Source: Temnothorax longispinosus (lineage: Eukaryota > Arthropoda > Insecta > Hymenoptera > Formicidae). Taken from it: DNA of 64,000 nt. Positions 54,701 to 64,000 of this stretch are shown here, one piece after another. Positions within the stretch are counted from its first letter, which is position 1. Each line of letters starts with the position of its first letter. Under the pieces are notes generated by a model that had not been told where the DNA came from, made no database searches, and saw only the letters and a program-made list of their open reading frames with translations. The stretch is taken from contig NC_092359.1 in NCBI RefSeq assembly GCF_030848805.1, positions 13,821,091-13,885,090 on the forward strand. Reading direction: 5' to 3'. The translations under genes and the position numbers were made by a program.

Positions 54701-57700
54701 TCTGCGTTGTTGTTCTGTACAATTGTTTTCTGGGTCAACATGAAAAAGAGAAAAATCGCTAATTTTTACATTATTTTCATCAATTTGTATCATATCTACA
54801 TGTTATTTAAAAAAATTTGGCAATTATACCGTTTAATAGAGCAAAGTTTCAGCTTTAAGAATCTGTTTTTTTGTTAAGGATACTAAAACTTAATATTCAA
54901 TGCGAACGCTTTATCGCCGGTCTAATGTAACGGAATCTTTCTTATCTACTATGTACTATATACATATATTTTCTCGTTACCTTTTCTCTCCGCTTCTACA
55001 ATCACACACGTTCGTTAAGCTCGTAACTACTCGGTTCACCTGTTCACGTGTTCGTGCAATATCCGATTCATAAAGAAACATCTCGTTGTATTTTCAAGTA
55101 AATAAATATAATTATTGTAATAGATACTGTGTCAACTCCCACATTCCAACATTTTTAAATTGTGATATGATGATTTCTAAGGGACTTATGAGCAATCAAA
55201 GTCAAAATGCTCATTTCTTATTCAATCCGCGATAAATTAGTAACAAAAAATCGTAGAAACATTTTTAAAAAAAGATTTTGCAAGGAAAACTTTAAGCTTT
55301 TACATTAGAAAGTCGAAAATTTTCGCAGATTTTTTTTGTGCACGTGACAGGCCCACAAAGTAAGAGAAAAATTTTCTATTTTGTTCAGCTCGTAGTTTTC
55401 TATATCTAAAAATTACCAAACTCACAGAAACTAAAAAATAATAGTGAACTTTCGAAAGTAGAAATTTCAAGCTTTAAAATCCTTTTTTTAAATTTAAATT
55501 TTGTTCATTTTTAACAAAGTTACAGCTGCTTGAATTTTGCCTATTTTTAAAGATAAATTTAGTGTTCTTTTAATTTTTGTGGGAAGTGTAGATTACTTAA
55601 AGAATTGGTAATTTGTCAGAGAAAAATATCAAATTTGTGAAAGTTAGTATTTAGGTGAAAATGAATTAATTTCTTTTGTAAACTAGTAATTAGTAGAAAT
55701 AAATTCTTTATTATTAAAATAATTAATAGATAATTTATAAAAAATAAATTACTGTAATAATAAATACTGTAAATAAATACTGTAATAAATACTGTAATAA
55801 CCCTTCGCTGGTAACGTCGGGTCACTCGTGCCCTGGCGAAAGTGACTGTCCCCTGTAGCTCGAAGGGAGGGAGGGCGGGACCAAACTATACTGAAAAAAA
55901 TTGTATACTACTAAGCTATTAGCTCCCCAAGCGCCGACGGTCTAATGCATAAACAGCCGTTGTGAGAGCCAGATGAAATTTTGAAAGTGCACGAGTGACC
56001 CGACGTTACCAGTTACGTTGATTAAAAATAGCAGGTTACTAGAATGTTTATTTTAACTTGGATGTTTATTTTACTAAAAATTCATGTTCTTTCATTGGGA
56101 ATTGATAGATTAATCTTAGTTATCTATAAATATCAATCTATTAATCTATCATAAAGTTTCGATATTACTATAATTTTTTCATATTTTTGTACTTTTTTAT
56201 AATTTTGTAATAAATAATTGTGATTGATTACATTTTCATGAATAAAATTGATTAAAAATGAATAAAATGTGTATATTACTGTAATTTGTACCTATTTACG
56301 TACTTTCAAAAAACGTGATTTTGATGCTTAAAACTTAAGCATCCCATTAATTTATACATACTTCTAATATTTTTTTCTTTAAAGTACTATTCTTAAACTT
56401 TAATTTCCCGTTTGGTTTTTTAAAATATATTAATTTTTGCCAAAGTTACGATTTTTTGAAAAAAATGATCCATTCTTTACGTTTTTATTTGTTTATATAA
56501 ATATATTGTTTAAACAAATGAAAAAATCGGCAATATAGCGATTAATCCTTAAAGTAGAATAGTTAATAAAGTAACATGAATTTTTTCAGATTTTTTTGGA
56601 ACACTTTAAAGAATTTTTTAGGCGTCGGACACGAGTGACCCGACGTTACCAGTTACAGGTGCCGAAAAAGACGTTACCAGCGAAGGGATAATAATACTGT
56701 AAATAAATTGTATTTATTTGAAAATTAATAATTAGTGAAAAATAATTATTAATTTTTTCAATAATAAAGAAATAGTCGCAGATAAATTACTTATAATTAA
56801 AAAATTATTAATCTGTTAAATATAAATAATTTAATTACTGCAGTTAAATGTGGTTTAAAAAATGTAATTATGAAGAAGAGGGGCTTCCTCACTGATTTGG
56901 CAAAAATTTTAATTTTGTGTATTTTGGTGCGTAAAACATGAATCTATAAGTTAAAATTGTCGCTCTCAATTAGGAAAAAAGTTATTAAGTACTAAAATTG
57001 ATAATTGCGTGGTTAGAATGTCTGTCATACCGATATGATGTAGACGCACATGATAATGCGTAGTGACGTAAAAGTACATGAAATTACAATAATAATACAG
57101 TATAATGGCAACCTGTCCTATAATAGTCTGACGCCTTACTTTAATTATGTGCTATTATTTGACTTTGTATTTATTATACTTTGTATTTATAATCTTAGAA
57201 CTTGATCCGTTCACTCGTTATCGAGATCTCAACATCTCGAATACTCGCAACTCGTCGCGTTGCGTAAAAGAGTCACGGTCGGTCTCGCTCCGCGTGTACT
57301 TGGTGCAAGACACTGCCGTGTCTCTTGATATAAAGATCTTTCGGAGATCCTAATTTATCACATTTTCACGTGTCCTTTTCTGTATAGAAAAGATACTAAT
57401 TATTTTCAGGTTTTCGATGGTTTGATGCAAACTTATGAAGAATCCGAGGATTATAATCCAGCTAAATGGGAAGACCACAGTGTATTTTATATGGTGCACC
57501 TTTTGTATCAGTGGGGCATTCACGCATGTAACACTGTGATAAAAAATAAAGCAGCAATAGAACTTTTGAAAATGACTAAAACTGTCAAGTTTGATGTTAT
57601 AGTGCAGGACATTACTTTAACTCAATGTTTCTACGGATTATGGGAGGTAAAGCAATCAACTTTAGTAAATAATTTTAATTGTTTATGCTATTTTTAAACT

Positions 57701-60695
57701 GCAAGTGATGAACCAAAGTTGCCTTATAAATTAAATGTGTTTGCGTATCAAATTAAAAGTGCCTAGTCATCTTTCATATCAGCGATCACTATTGAAATCA
57801 GTGCCAAATCTAAGCATGGGTCCTAAACCTAGGGCTCCGCTTTTACAAGGACTCCAACTAATTTCGGTAAAAATACACATTAACGAAGCCATCTCTGATA
57901 ACTTTGACCTTGACATATATTATAGAGGTCACTTTCTTGAGTGACCTTTAGAAGGTCTCAGCCGTCGCTCGTTTGCTTATTTAAAAGTTATAAACAAAAA
58001 GTTTGAAAAATTTACAATTTTGTGTCAGTGCTAAGGGAAGTAATTTGTTGATATGTGCGTATAAACATATGTAGGTGGGGATGGACCTCGGTTCGTGTGG
58101 AAAATTGAAAATCCGAACCGTACAATGATAAACCTCGTTTTGCTCTGTAAGTCCCTACTTATAGTGTGGGGTGGGGTGGGGTAGAGTGGATCTCGCTTTT
58201 CGTGGAAAGTACAATGCTGTCTAGAGGTACACAGTGTATAGACGGTACACATATAAGCGGGTGTGGACCTTAATTTTTTATTGAAAAAAAAAGAGTAAAT
58301 TTTATTTCTTCTGTTTCTGTAATTGCTGTATAAAACGTAATATTATCATGTAATGGATACATTTCTGCCATTATCCAAAAAAAGTTTATACGAGTATATG
58401 CTGTAATAATATGTTATTTTTTCGGTGCTAAGAGAAGTAATTTGCTGATATGTGTGTACAGATAGTACATATGTAGGTGGGGGAGGGGCTACTGCAGGTG
58501 GGGGTAGATCTCGGTTTGCGTCGAAAGTTGAAACGTACGAACCGTACATTGCAATGATAGACCTCGTTTTGCTCTATACAAATGGCTATATAAATAGTTA
58601 ATGTATTAAAAAATTGTTTAATTTAGTAGTCAAGATATTGGTTTGAGCTATCTTTCATTGAACTTGTGAGTTATAATTAAAATTTAATTGAAATGTCCCC
58701 ATATAAGCGAGTATTAAAATTATAACTTTGTACCAGTTTTATGTAATTGTAGTTTCTTCCCGTATTTTCAGGATAAAAAAATTTTTTAATTATTTTTAAA
58801 TTAATATATTTTACGTTAAAAAGTTTTCAATTTGTTGTTGTTGTGTTTTTTTAGTACTCAAAAATATATAAGGGCCCTTATACGTACGGAGGCCCGAGGC
58901 CCCTCCTCCTCACAAGTTAATTCAACCCTGATTAAAATGCGATTTTATTATACTTCTCCAATACACAAAATGCGAAAAAATATGTTAAAAATTTCGTGGC
59001 TCTTTTTACACAAATATATAAGGTAACCCAGGAAATTACTGAAACTGTGTAACATAAAAGTAGAGAAACCGAAATGAGTTATACTATAGAAGAAGTCAAT
59101 TATTTTTATTATCAGCATATAGGACAAAAAAGTATACATAGACTTACAAAAATAGATATTATATAAAAGATTCAAAAATTTTGCTGGTTGCAGTATTTCA
59201 AAATATATATATTTGCGCTCGAAGATTCTTACTTGCAAACACGGCACATTTGCACTGTTATAAATAATTTATAAAAAATTATTTAAAAAATAATCACATA
59301 ATTTTTAGTGCCAGAACTCTTTGGAAAATGTTAGAATACGTTCAAAACTACAAGATAATTATAGTAAGACTCACAGAACTGTCGAAAATCGGCCAGCGCC
59401 TCACCTAGAAACCCGTAAATGCGGCTTTCTTGAAAATTTCTTATATGTTAAACATGGTTTTTATTTTTAAAATAATTGCATTATTGGAAAGTGATTAAAA
59501 TTTTTTGCAAAATTATGTGGAAAAGTCTAAAAAATACGATCCGGTCGGAACTGTTATCTTTCTTAGACAGGTGTTACAGTTTGGGCACTGAATTTTCAGA
59601 AATCGATTTTTTGCTTTTAATTGCTAGAACTATTGATATATTTGATATGGAACTGTAGAACTATTGTAAAACAAACTAGAACTCCAAAGAAATAATTGAT
59701 TTTCATGATTTGGTGCGCTGCGTGAACTTAGCGCACCATATTTTCAAATTCGATTTTTTTGTATTTGTTCATCGGAACTATTTAAAATGTTTATATAGAA
59801 CTCTAGAACTATTCAAAAGAAAGTCAGAACTCTAAAAAAACTTTGAGATTTTTAGGTATGGTGCCAAGTTCACAGGACCCTATTTTTTTCAAAATAGTAC
59901 TTAAATTATTTTATTTTTAATAAAATAATGAGTTTGGACTCTCGCAATTAAAAATTGATAAAATGATGGCTATGAGAGTCAAACGCAGTTATCGGTGCGT
60001 AAATGATCAGATTCACTGATTTATTTCCGGTGTATTATACATTCGTATGTTTCAGCTCGGGATTGAGCCATTTTCAGCGAAATATATATAAAAAAATAAA
60101 TTAGTTACTTCCATTCTCCATTCTTGTTAGGTGATCATTTACGCACCGATAACTGCGTCTGACTCTCATAGCCATTCTTTTATCACTTTTTTATTTTATT
60201 TTGTTTATTTATTACAAAGTAATAGCTATTTAATTATTAGCTCTTTCCATTGTATGTAGGTATTATTATTATTTGCTAAAGGTTGCTAAAGGTAAGCCAC
60301 CCATAGTAGGCTATGTTCCATTTGGTCCTGCACCTTGGCTGAAGGATTACGTCGGTGGTCCAAGTTACCCGACTGTTCGACCCTTCCCTGCATCCATTGC
60401 AAAACCTGAAGGTTTGTGGCTGAGAACATGGAATGCTTTATATTACATTGAGGATGATCTCATACGACATTACTATTTCTTGCCTATTATTCAACGACTT
60501 ACTGAGAAATATGTAGGCCATACAATCAGGCCATTACATGAAATAGAAAAAGAAAGAATTAATATAGTACTAATTAATAGTCATCCTGCGTTCGAGCCTG
60601 CGATCCCATTGCCACCGAACACCTTAGAGATCGCAGGACTGAATGCCCAGGCCGTGCTACCAATTGCCGGTGAGGTAGTCGTAACGTATTCTGAG
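51713..60695 (+). CDS. UDP-glycosyltransferase, exons 1-3 of an incomplete gene
   Basis: Exon 1 51713-51943 (77 codons): signal peptide MLSRVIFLVCCILFSD, then SPSHHIWTEHLVKGLLRKGH, ending at GTAAGT in phase 0. Exon 2 57410-57646 (79 codons) after TTTTCAG: VFDGLMQTYEESEDYNP to FDVIVQDIT and CFYGLWE, donor GTAAAG. Exon 3 60282-60695 (138 codons) after an AAAG acceptor: VAKGKPPIVGYVPFG, IIQRLTEKYVGHTIRPLHE, VLINSHPAFEPAIPLPPN and TYSE, donor GTAAGA. All introns are phase 0. These 294 residues cover the N-terminal acceptor-binding half of an insect UGT (ER lumen, sugar transfer to lipophilic compounds). The UDP-sugar-binding signature and membrane anchor are missing and would lie beyond the window, past the LINE at 61331. 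ATG 51713 was chosen because it opens the signal peptide and matches the paralog. Confidence 0.9.
52086..53874. mobile_element. Inverted-repeat element in UGT intron 1
   Basis: CTTAAAAAATAAAACAAAAT and complement bound arms of about 180 bp (GTTACCTAACTCAACCC, ACCACTTGGGTTGAGTTAGG). The interior contains a direct duplication (52270-52620 and 52850-53130: TAGACTTAGCTTTATATG, CTCCAAATTTGCGGAAGTTA) and a (CATA)n tract at 53238-53265. Its arms are related to the repeat at 33130-33640. No transposase frame. Confidence 0.7.
53515..53690. mobile_element. Palindromic MITE nested near the right arm
   Basis: TTTTTTAAGGTCAATCCAGAC and its complement, with inner TGCATA/GCATAA repeats and TAGACCAATC. Similar inner design (GCATAA...GACCAATC) to the MITE at 29087-29231. 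Confidence 0.7.
54373..55588. mobile_element. TA-flanked inverted-repeat element (Tc1/mariner-type termini)
   Basis: Ends CACTTCTCACAAAAATTAAA and complement, TA on both sides (54371-54372, 55589-55590). Arms extend about 360 bp (TTTCGAAAG, CGTGCACAAAAAAAATC, CTTGCAAAATC). The centre differs and carries the LTR-like insert at 54926-55151. Small frames here (for example 54587-54793) do not resemble a transposase. Confidence 0.75.
54926..55151 (-). mobile_element. Possible Copia-type solo LTR
   Basis: On the minus strand it starts TGTTGGAATGTGGGAG and ends GATTCCGTTACA, 226 bp, a TGTTGGA...CA pattern like the Copia LTR at 18309. The flanks (TCTAA and TTTTT) do not form a target duplication, which weakens the call. 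Confidence 0.4.
55801..56687. mobile_element. CCCTTCGCTGGTAACGTC element, possible piggyBac-like MITE
   Basis: Ends CCCTTCGCTGGTAACGTC and GACGTTACCAGCGAAGGG, with ATAA on both sides. Inside, ACGAGTGACCCGACGTTACC occurs at 55990 and 56631 in one orientation and at 55810 in the other. CCC...GGG ends, repeats next to the ends and a TTAA-like target fit piggyBac; the ATAA target is atypical. No transposase. Confidence 0.6.
56688..57409. other. Remainder of UGT intron 1
   Basis: AT-rich. 57270-57335 carries the inverted copy of the repeat found upstream of exon 1, and 57336-57409 aligns with the short intron of the 8-kb paralog, marking the right limit of the inserted material. Confidence 0.6.
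57885..58575. repeat. Dispersed repeats in UGT intron 2
   Basis: GAGTGACCTTTAGAAGGT (57940) has an inverted counterpart at 38920-38940. GCTAAGGGAAGTAATTTG (58030) and GCTAAGAGAAGTAATTTG (58427) begin two copies, about 400 bp apart, each with a GACCTCGGTTCG-like stretch and ACCTCGTTTTGCTCT. Confidence 0.65.
59957..60184. mobile_element. MITE in UGT intron 2
   Basis: GATAAAATGATGGCTATGAG and complement, arms of about 60 bp continuing through CGCAGTTATCGGTGCGTAAA and TGATCA. It sits about 100 bp before exon 3. Confidence 0.75.
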
Positions 60696-61330
60696 GTAAG
60701 AGAAATAATTATACTTCTTATTTTAGAAACACAATTTAACAAAAATTGCAATAAGAATATTAGCAAAGAAGTTGTGTATACTAAAGTGTAATTTGAATGA
60801 AACTCTGATCAAATTATTATTTTATCTGTATTCGATGATTCTCGAACTAGGATTTATCATTCCTTTTTGTGTTGCATGGATATTTCCACTCTATTCAGAA
60901 TAATGTAACAAATATTTACTATTCTAAATAGCAAAACTTCGTTAGATCGAGGAATAAATTGTTAGATCAAGGAAAATCTGTAATTTTGCTTTTATTAAAT
61001 ATAATATTAATATAATAATTTTTTGTATATTTTCAAATTTATTAAAGTTTTTGCATATATGTTTATTTCTCATACAATATGCATATACATATGACTAACC
61101 CAGACTGCATGCGTGTGTGAAGGACATACTAAAGACGTTTTTTAGACGTAGGTGCTGGTATAGGAATTAATGTATAAAAAATATATTCAAAATATGCTAT
61201 ATTTTCAACATCTTTATATTTGAATAAAGATCGATCACATACGTGATATAATGTAATTTCTTTTTATAAATTAATTAATAATCAATTTCTATAAGAATTA
61301 GTTGAAACAAAGTATAAATATTATATTCTA
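60696..61330. other. AT-rich start of UGT intron 3, no gene seen
   Basis: No recognisable feature before the LINE leader begins at about 61331. Confidence 0.55.
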
Positions 61331-61719
61331 TTTATAAGGACTTGGTTAGTGGAGCGAGTGTGTTGTGCATGCGTGTTAGAGTTGCGGATGAATTAGGCGA
61401 GAGTTTAGAGGAAAATTGGATACGAGGTAGGCGATAAACCGAGAGAAAGGTAGGAAGAAGAGCTTAAATTTAAGATAGGATAATAGATGCAGTAGGAAAG
61501 TATTAATTAGTGAAGGAAAAGAGCGTTAAATATTTTAGAGAGAGGAGAGGTTAGGTGAGAAAAAGCGGGAGAAGATCGCGGTGCGTTCCAAAAGGGAGCG
61601 AGATTTGCGCCGCGCATAGAGTAGGTAGCGACACTAGACACTAGACGGAACGACCTAAGCATAGAGGTAGTGGTTAAGGAGATTGGCTGGAAGAAGAGCG
61701 TGCACGAGGGGCGCACAGG

Positions 61720-62831
61720 ATGGAGGGAGAGACAGGTGAGAGTGAGAAGGCAGCAATAACGAATAAAGATGAGAATCCGGCTACAGTGTCGGATTGCTCA
61801 TGCAGTGAGAAAACGGATAAGGAAGTTTTTGCCACACCAAAAGAAGAAAAAAGAGAAAAGGGAAGACTTACAAAGGAGGAGTTAAGAAGGAGAGAAAGAT
61901 CGGGCTCGCTCAGCATACTGGAGTTTATGACAAGTGATAACAGTACGGCATGCGAGTTAGCAAAAGCCAAGAGGAAAAGAGAGGAAAACGAACAACGTAC
62001 GATGGAAATTTTCAAGAGAGATAACAAGACAGTGAGAATGCCACCAGGTATGGACAAAGCGAAGGATGGAGCCGGTGGGGTAAGTAAGAAGAAAGAAGAG
62101 GAAGGAGTTCTGTCAGCAACAAAGAAGGATGAGGAGGACGGTTCGCTACTAGCAGTCTTGAGAGAGATTAGAAACGAAATGAGGGATCTGAGGGAAGAGA
62201 TGAGAGAGATGAGAGAGAGGATGAACGTCTTAGAAGAGGGTCGGAGAAAAAAAGAAGAAAAAGTAGAGGAAAAGATGGATAAGATAGAAGTGAGGCTATC
62301 GAAAATCGAACGAAGAAGTGAAAACATAACGGATGAAACGACCAGCGGCAAAATGGAAGAGATCGTGGGAAAGGTGGCGGAGCTGGTGAGGAAGAGAGAA
62401 AGAAATATGAACGAAAGGAAGGAAAAAAAAATAATTTAGTGATCAGAGGACTACATAAAGAGGAAAACAAGAGCTTAATAGACACAGCAGAGACGTTTCT
62501 GGAGAGGGAGTTTGGTGCAAGAGCGCGAGTGAAGAAAATGCGGCCAGCAGGCAGAGTAGGAGGAGAGATAATAATAGTCGAAATGGACTGCTGGGAAGCG
62601 AAGGATAACATCATGAAGGAGAAGAAGAAACTGGGAAGTAAGAAAATTTTCATTGATCACGATTTGACCTTTGAGGACAGAGAAGTGCAAAGACGGATAA
62701 AAGAAAGGGCATGGAAAGAGAAAACAGAAGGAAAATGGGTGAAAATAGGTTTTAGGAAGCTAGAGATACAAGGCAGAAAGTATGTATGGAGCGAGGAAGA
62801 AAATAAGCTAATAGAAAAGGAAAATTTCTAG
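61720..62831 (+). pseudogene. LINE ORF1: coiled coil plus RNA-binding part, frameshifted
   Basis: First part (61720-62436) is highly charged with heptad-like REIRNEMRDLREEMREMRER and a second coiled region to about residue 235. The frame then shifts at a run of nine A (62426-62434), and the rest (NNLVIRGLHKEENKSL ... to 62831) continues in another frame. This second part looks like the RRM-like domain of L1-type ORF1 proteins (LVIRGLH, ARVKKMRPAGR, KKIFIDHDLTFEDREVQRR). ORF1 proteins coat LINE RNA as trimers. A single-base slip in the A run would explain the split. Confidence 0.75.
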
Positions 62832-62872
62832 AAGACTGCCAAGTTAGGAGAAGAGTATCAGTAAGTCGAGGC

Positions 62873-64000
62873 ATGCAAGAAAACAATAGGCAAACACGAA
62901 TGAAGGTTGGAAAAATGAAGAAGATGAAGAAAGAAAATGGGCGAAAAATAATTTTTTGGAATGTAGCAGGTATAGAGAGGCAGGACAAAGATTGTTGGAA
63001 TTACATAGTAGGTTTTGATTTTATAGGACTATGCGAAACATGGTTAGAGGAAAAGGGATGGGATAGAATTAAGGGTAGATTGCCAGAAACGCACATCTGG
63101 AAAAACATCAACGCTGTAAAGGAAAAAAGGAAGGGTAGGGCGAAGGGAGGATTACTAATAGGTATTAGAAAAGGCTGGATGGCGGAAGTGGAGAATTATG
63201 AAAGTACAATGATTACAGAAAAAATTGCGCGAACGAGAATAGTAAAAGAGGAAAAAGGGCTAAATATTTTTACAGTATACAATGTAGGAGCAAAGAAAGA
63301 CGTTGAAGAGATAATGGCAAAAATAACGGAGCAATGCGAAGGATGCGAAGGAGAGGATATTATTATAGGAGGTGATTTTAATATTAGAATAGGAAACTTA
63401 GGAGGTGGTAGGGAGGAGGAGTATGACTTTGAATAGGAGAGTAAAGATAAAGTTATAGGAAATGGCGGCGAAAGTTTTGTGGATATGATAAATGAAAAAG
63501 GATGGTATTTTTTGAACGGATGTACAGAGGGGGATTGGGAGGGGGAATATACGTATGTGAGTGCGAGAGGGTGCTCGGTAATTGATTATGCAATTGTAAA
63601 CGATAGTGCGCAAGAGCGAGTGTTGGAATTTAGAATAGGGAACAGGGTGGACTCGGATTATTTGCCTCTGACCTTGTTACTAGAGGAAGAGGAGAATACG
63701 AGACAAACAGAGGGGTGTACTGAAGAGGAAGAAGAGGAACGGAATATGTCAAAGAAGATCATAGTTTGGAACGAAGAGGCAAGGCAATTATACAGGGAGA
63801 GGACGGAGGTATGGAATGAAACCGAGGACCAGGAAATGGAGTCGGTGGATAGGAAATGGGAGAAATTAAAAAACGGAATCCTTGGAGCCTTAGTGTATAA
63901 GGATATTAAGGTAAAGAAGAGAAGGAAAATAGGGCACAAAGATTGGTGGGATAGGAGTTGTACCAGAAAGAAGAGGGAGGTGAAAAGAAAGTACAGAAGG
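62873..64000 (+). pseudogene. LINE ORF2 N-terminus: AP-like endonuclease, one stop
   Basis: Exonuclease-endonuclease-phosphatase fold with IIFWNVAGIE (Asn), FIGLCETWLEEKGW (Glu), FTVYNVGA, IIIGGDFNIRIG (GDFN), CSVIDYAIVND (Asp) and SDYLPLTLL, where the usual SDH His is Tyr. A TAG at 63434-63436 interrupts just before the last two motifs. The frame then stays open to the window edge (WNEEARQLYRER), entering the linker before RT. This domain nicks target DNA to start reverse transcription. The changed His and the stop suggest a dead copy. Confidence 0.85.

Larger units (their letters stand above)
61331..64000 (+). mobile_element. Non-LTR retrotransposon, 5' half, running off the window
   Basis: Purine-rich 5' UTR (61331-61719), ORF1 (61720-62831) and ORF2 beginning with an endonuclease (62873 on). 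Inserted downstream of UGT exon 3, so it probably occupies UGT intron 3. Compositional style matches the LINE fragment at 1-2201. Confidence 0.85.

Noticed and set aside
54587..54793. 68-codon minus-strand ORF as a mariner transposase remnant
   Set aside because: No DDE-type motif, and half of it lies in the terminal inverted repeat.
61674..62653. Long minus-strand Ser/Leu-rich frames
   Set aside because: Reverse complement of the Glu/Lys-rich ORF1 coiled coil.

Overview
This is eukaryotic, intron-bearing, AT-rich DNA from an insect. I lean towards Hymenoptera and probably an ant, because the retroelement mix and the UDP-glycosyltransferase and choline-transporter-like coding style fit. That is inference from protein style, not a search result. 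Three runs of exactly 500 N (2202-2701, 17808-18307, 37392-37891) are assembly gaps of fixed placeholder length.

Host genes are few and broken up by transposons. The best is a UDP-glycosyltransferase (UGT) gene on the plus strand with exons at 51713-51943, 57410-57646 and 60282-60695, all ending at GT/AG sites. A paralogous exon 1 + exon 2 pair lies on the minus strand (8292-7582) and carries a 1-nt deletion. A third, orphan UGT last exon on the minus strand (33066-31144) is split by a non-autonomous Transib-like transposon. The last two exons of an SLC44 choline-transporter-like gene sit at 34357-33865 (minus).

Most of the window is a transposon graveyard. Left to right: a decayed non-LTR reverse transcriptase (1-2201, minus); a nested cluster of inverted-repeat elements (3541-7337); a Helitron-like element (8409-9293); a 5.4-kb inverted-repeat element (9611-15006) holding a clean solo LTR and two further MITEs; a Copia element with 212-bp LTRs (18309-23029); a Merlin/ISXO2-like transposase relic with a recognisable intron (23535-24597, minus); the 5' part of a non-LTR element (about 24655-26265); Helitron ends (26587, 30017); the Transib-like insert (31263-32942); an RTE-type 3' fragment (about 35990-36975, minus); a 99-bp minisatellite (39290-39940); a Gypsy-type pol ORF followed by a separate zinc-knuckle ORF (40789-44190); a hAT element with perfect 8-bp target duplications (46844-51125); inverted-repeat elements inside the UGT introns; and the 5' half of a non-LTR element running off the right edge (61331-64000).

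The most unusual signal is a shared architecture in at least three otherwise different inverted-repeat element families: terminal inverted repeats, dense short motifs next to the ends, and a tRNA-like segment with a pol III B-box in the centre. One family, with CCCTTACAG termini and four copies here, makes 2-bp target duplications that are not fixed to TA (AT, TT, AA, TG); empty sites can be read for two copies and inferred for a third.
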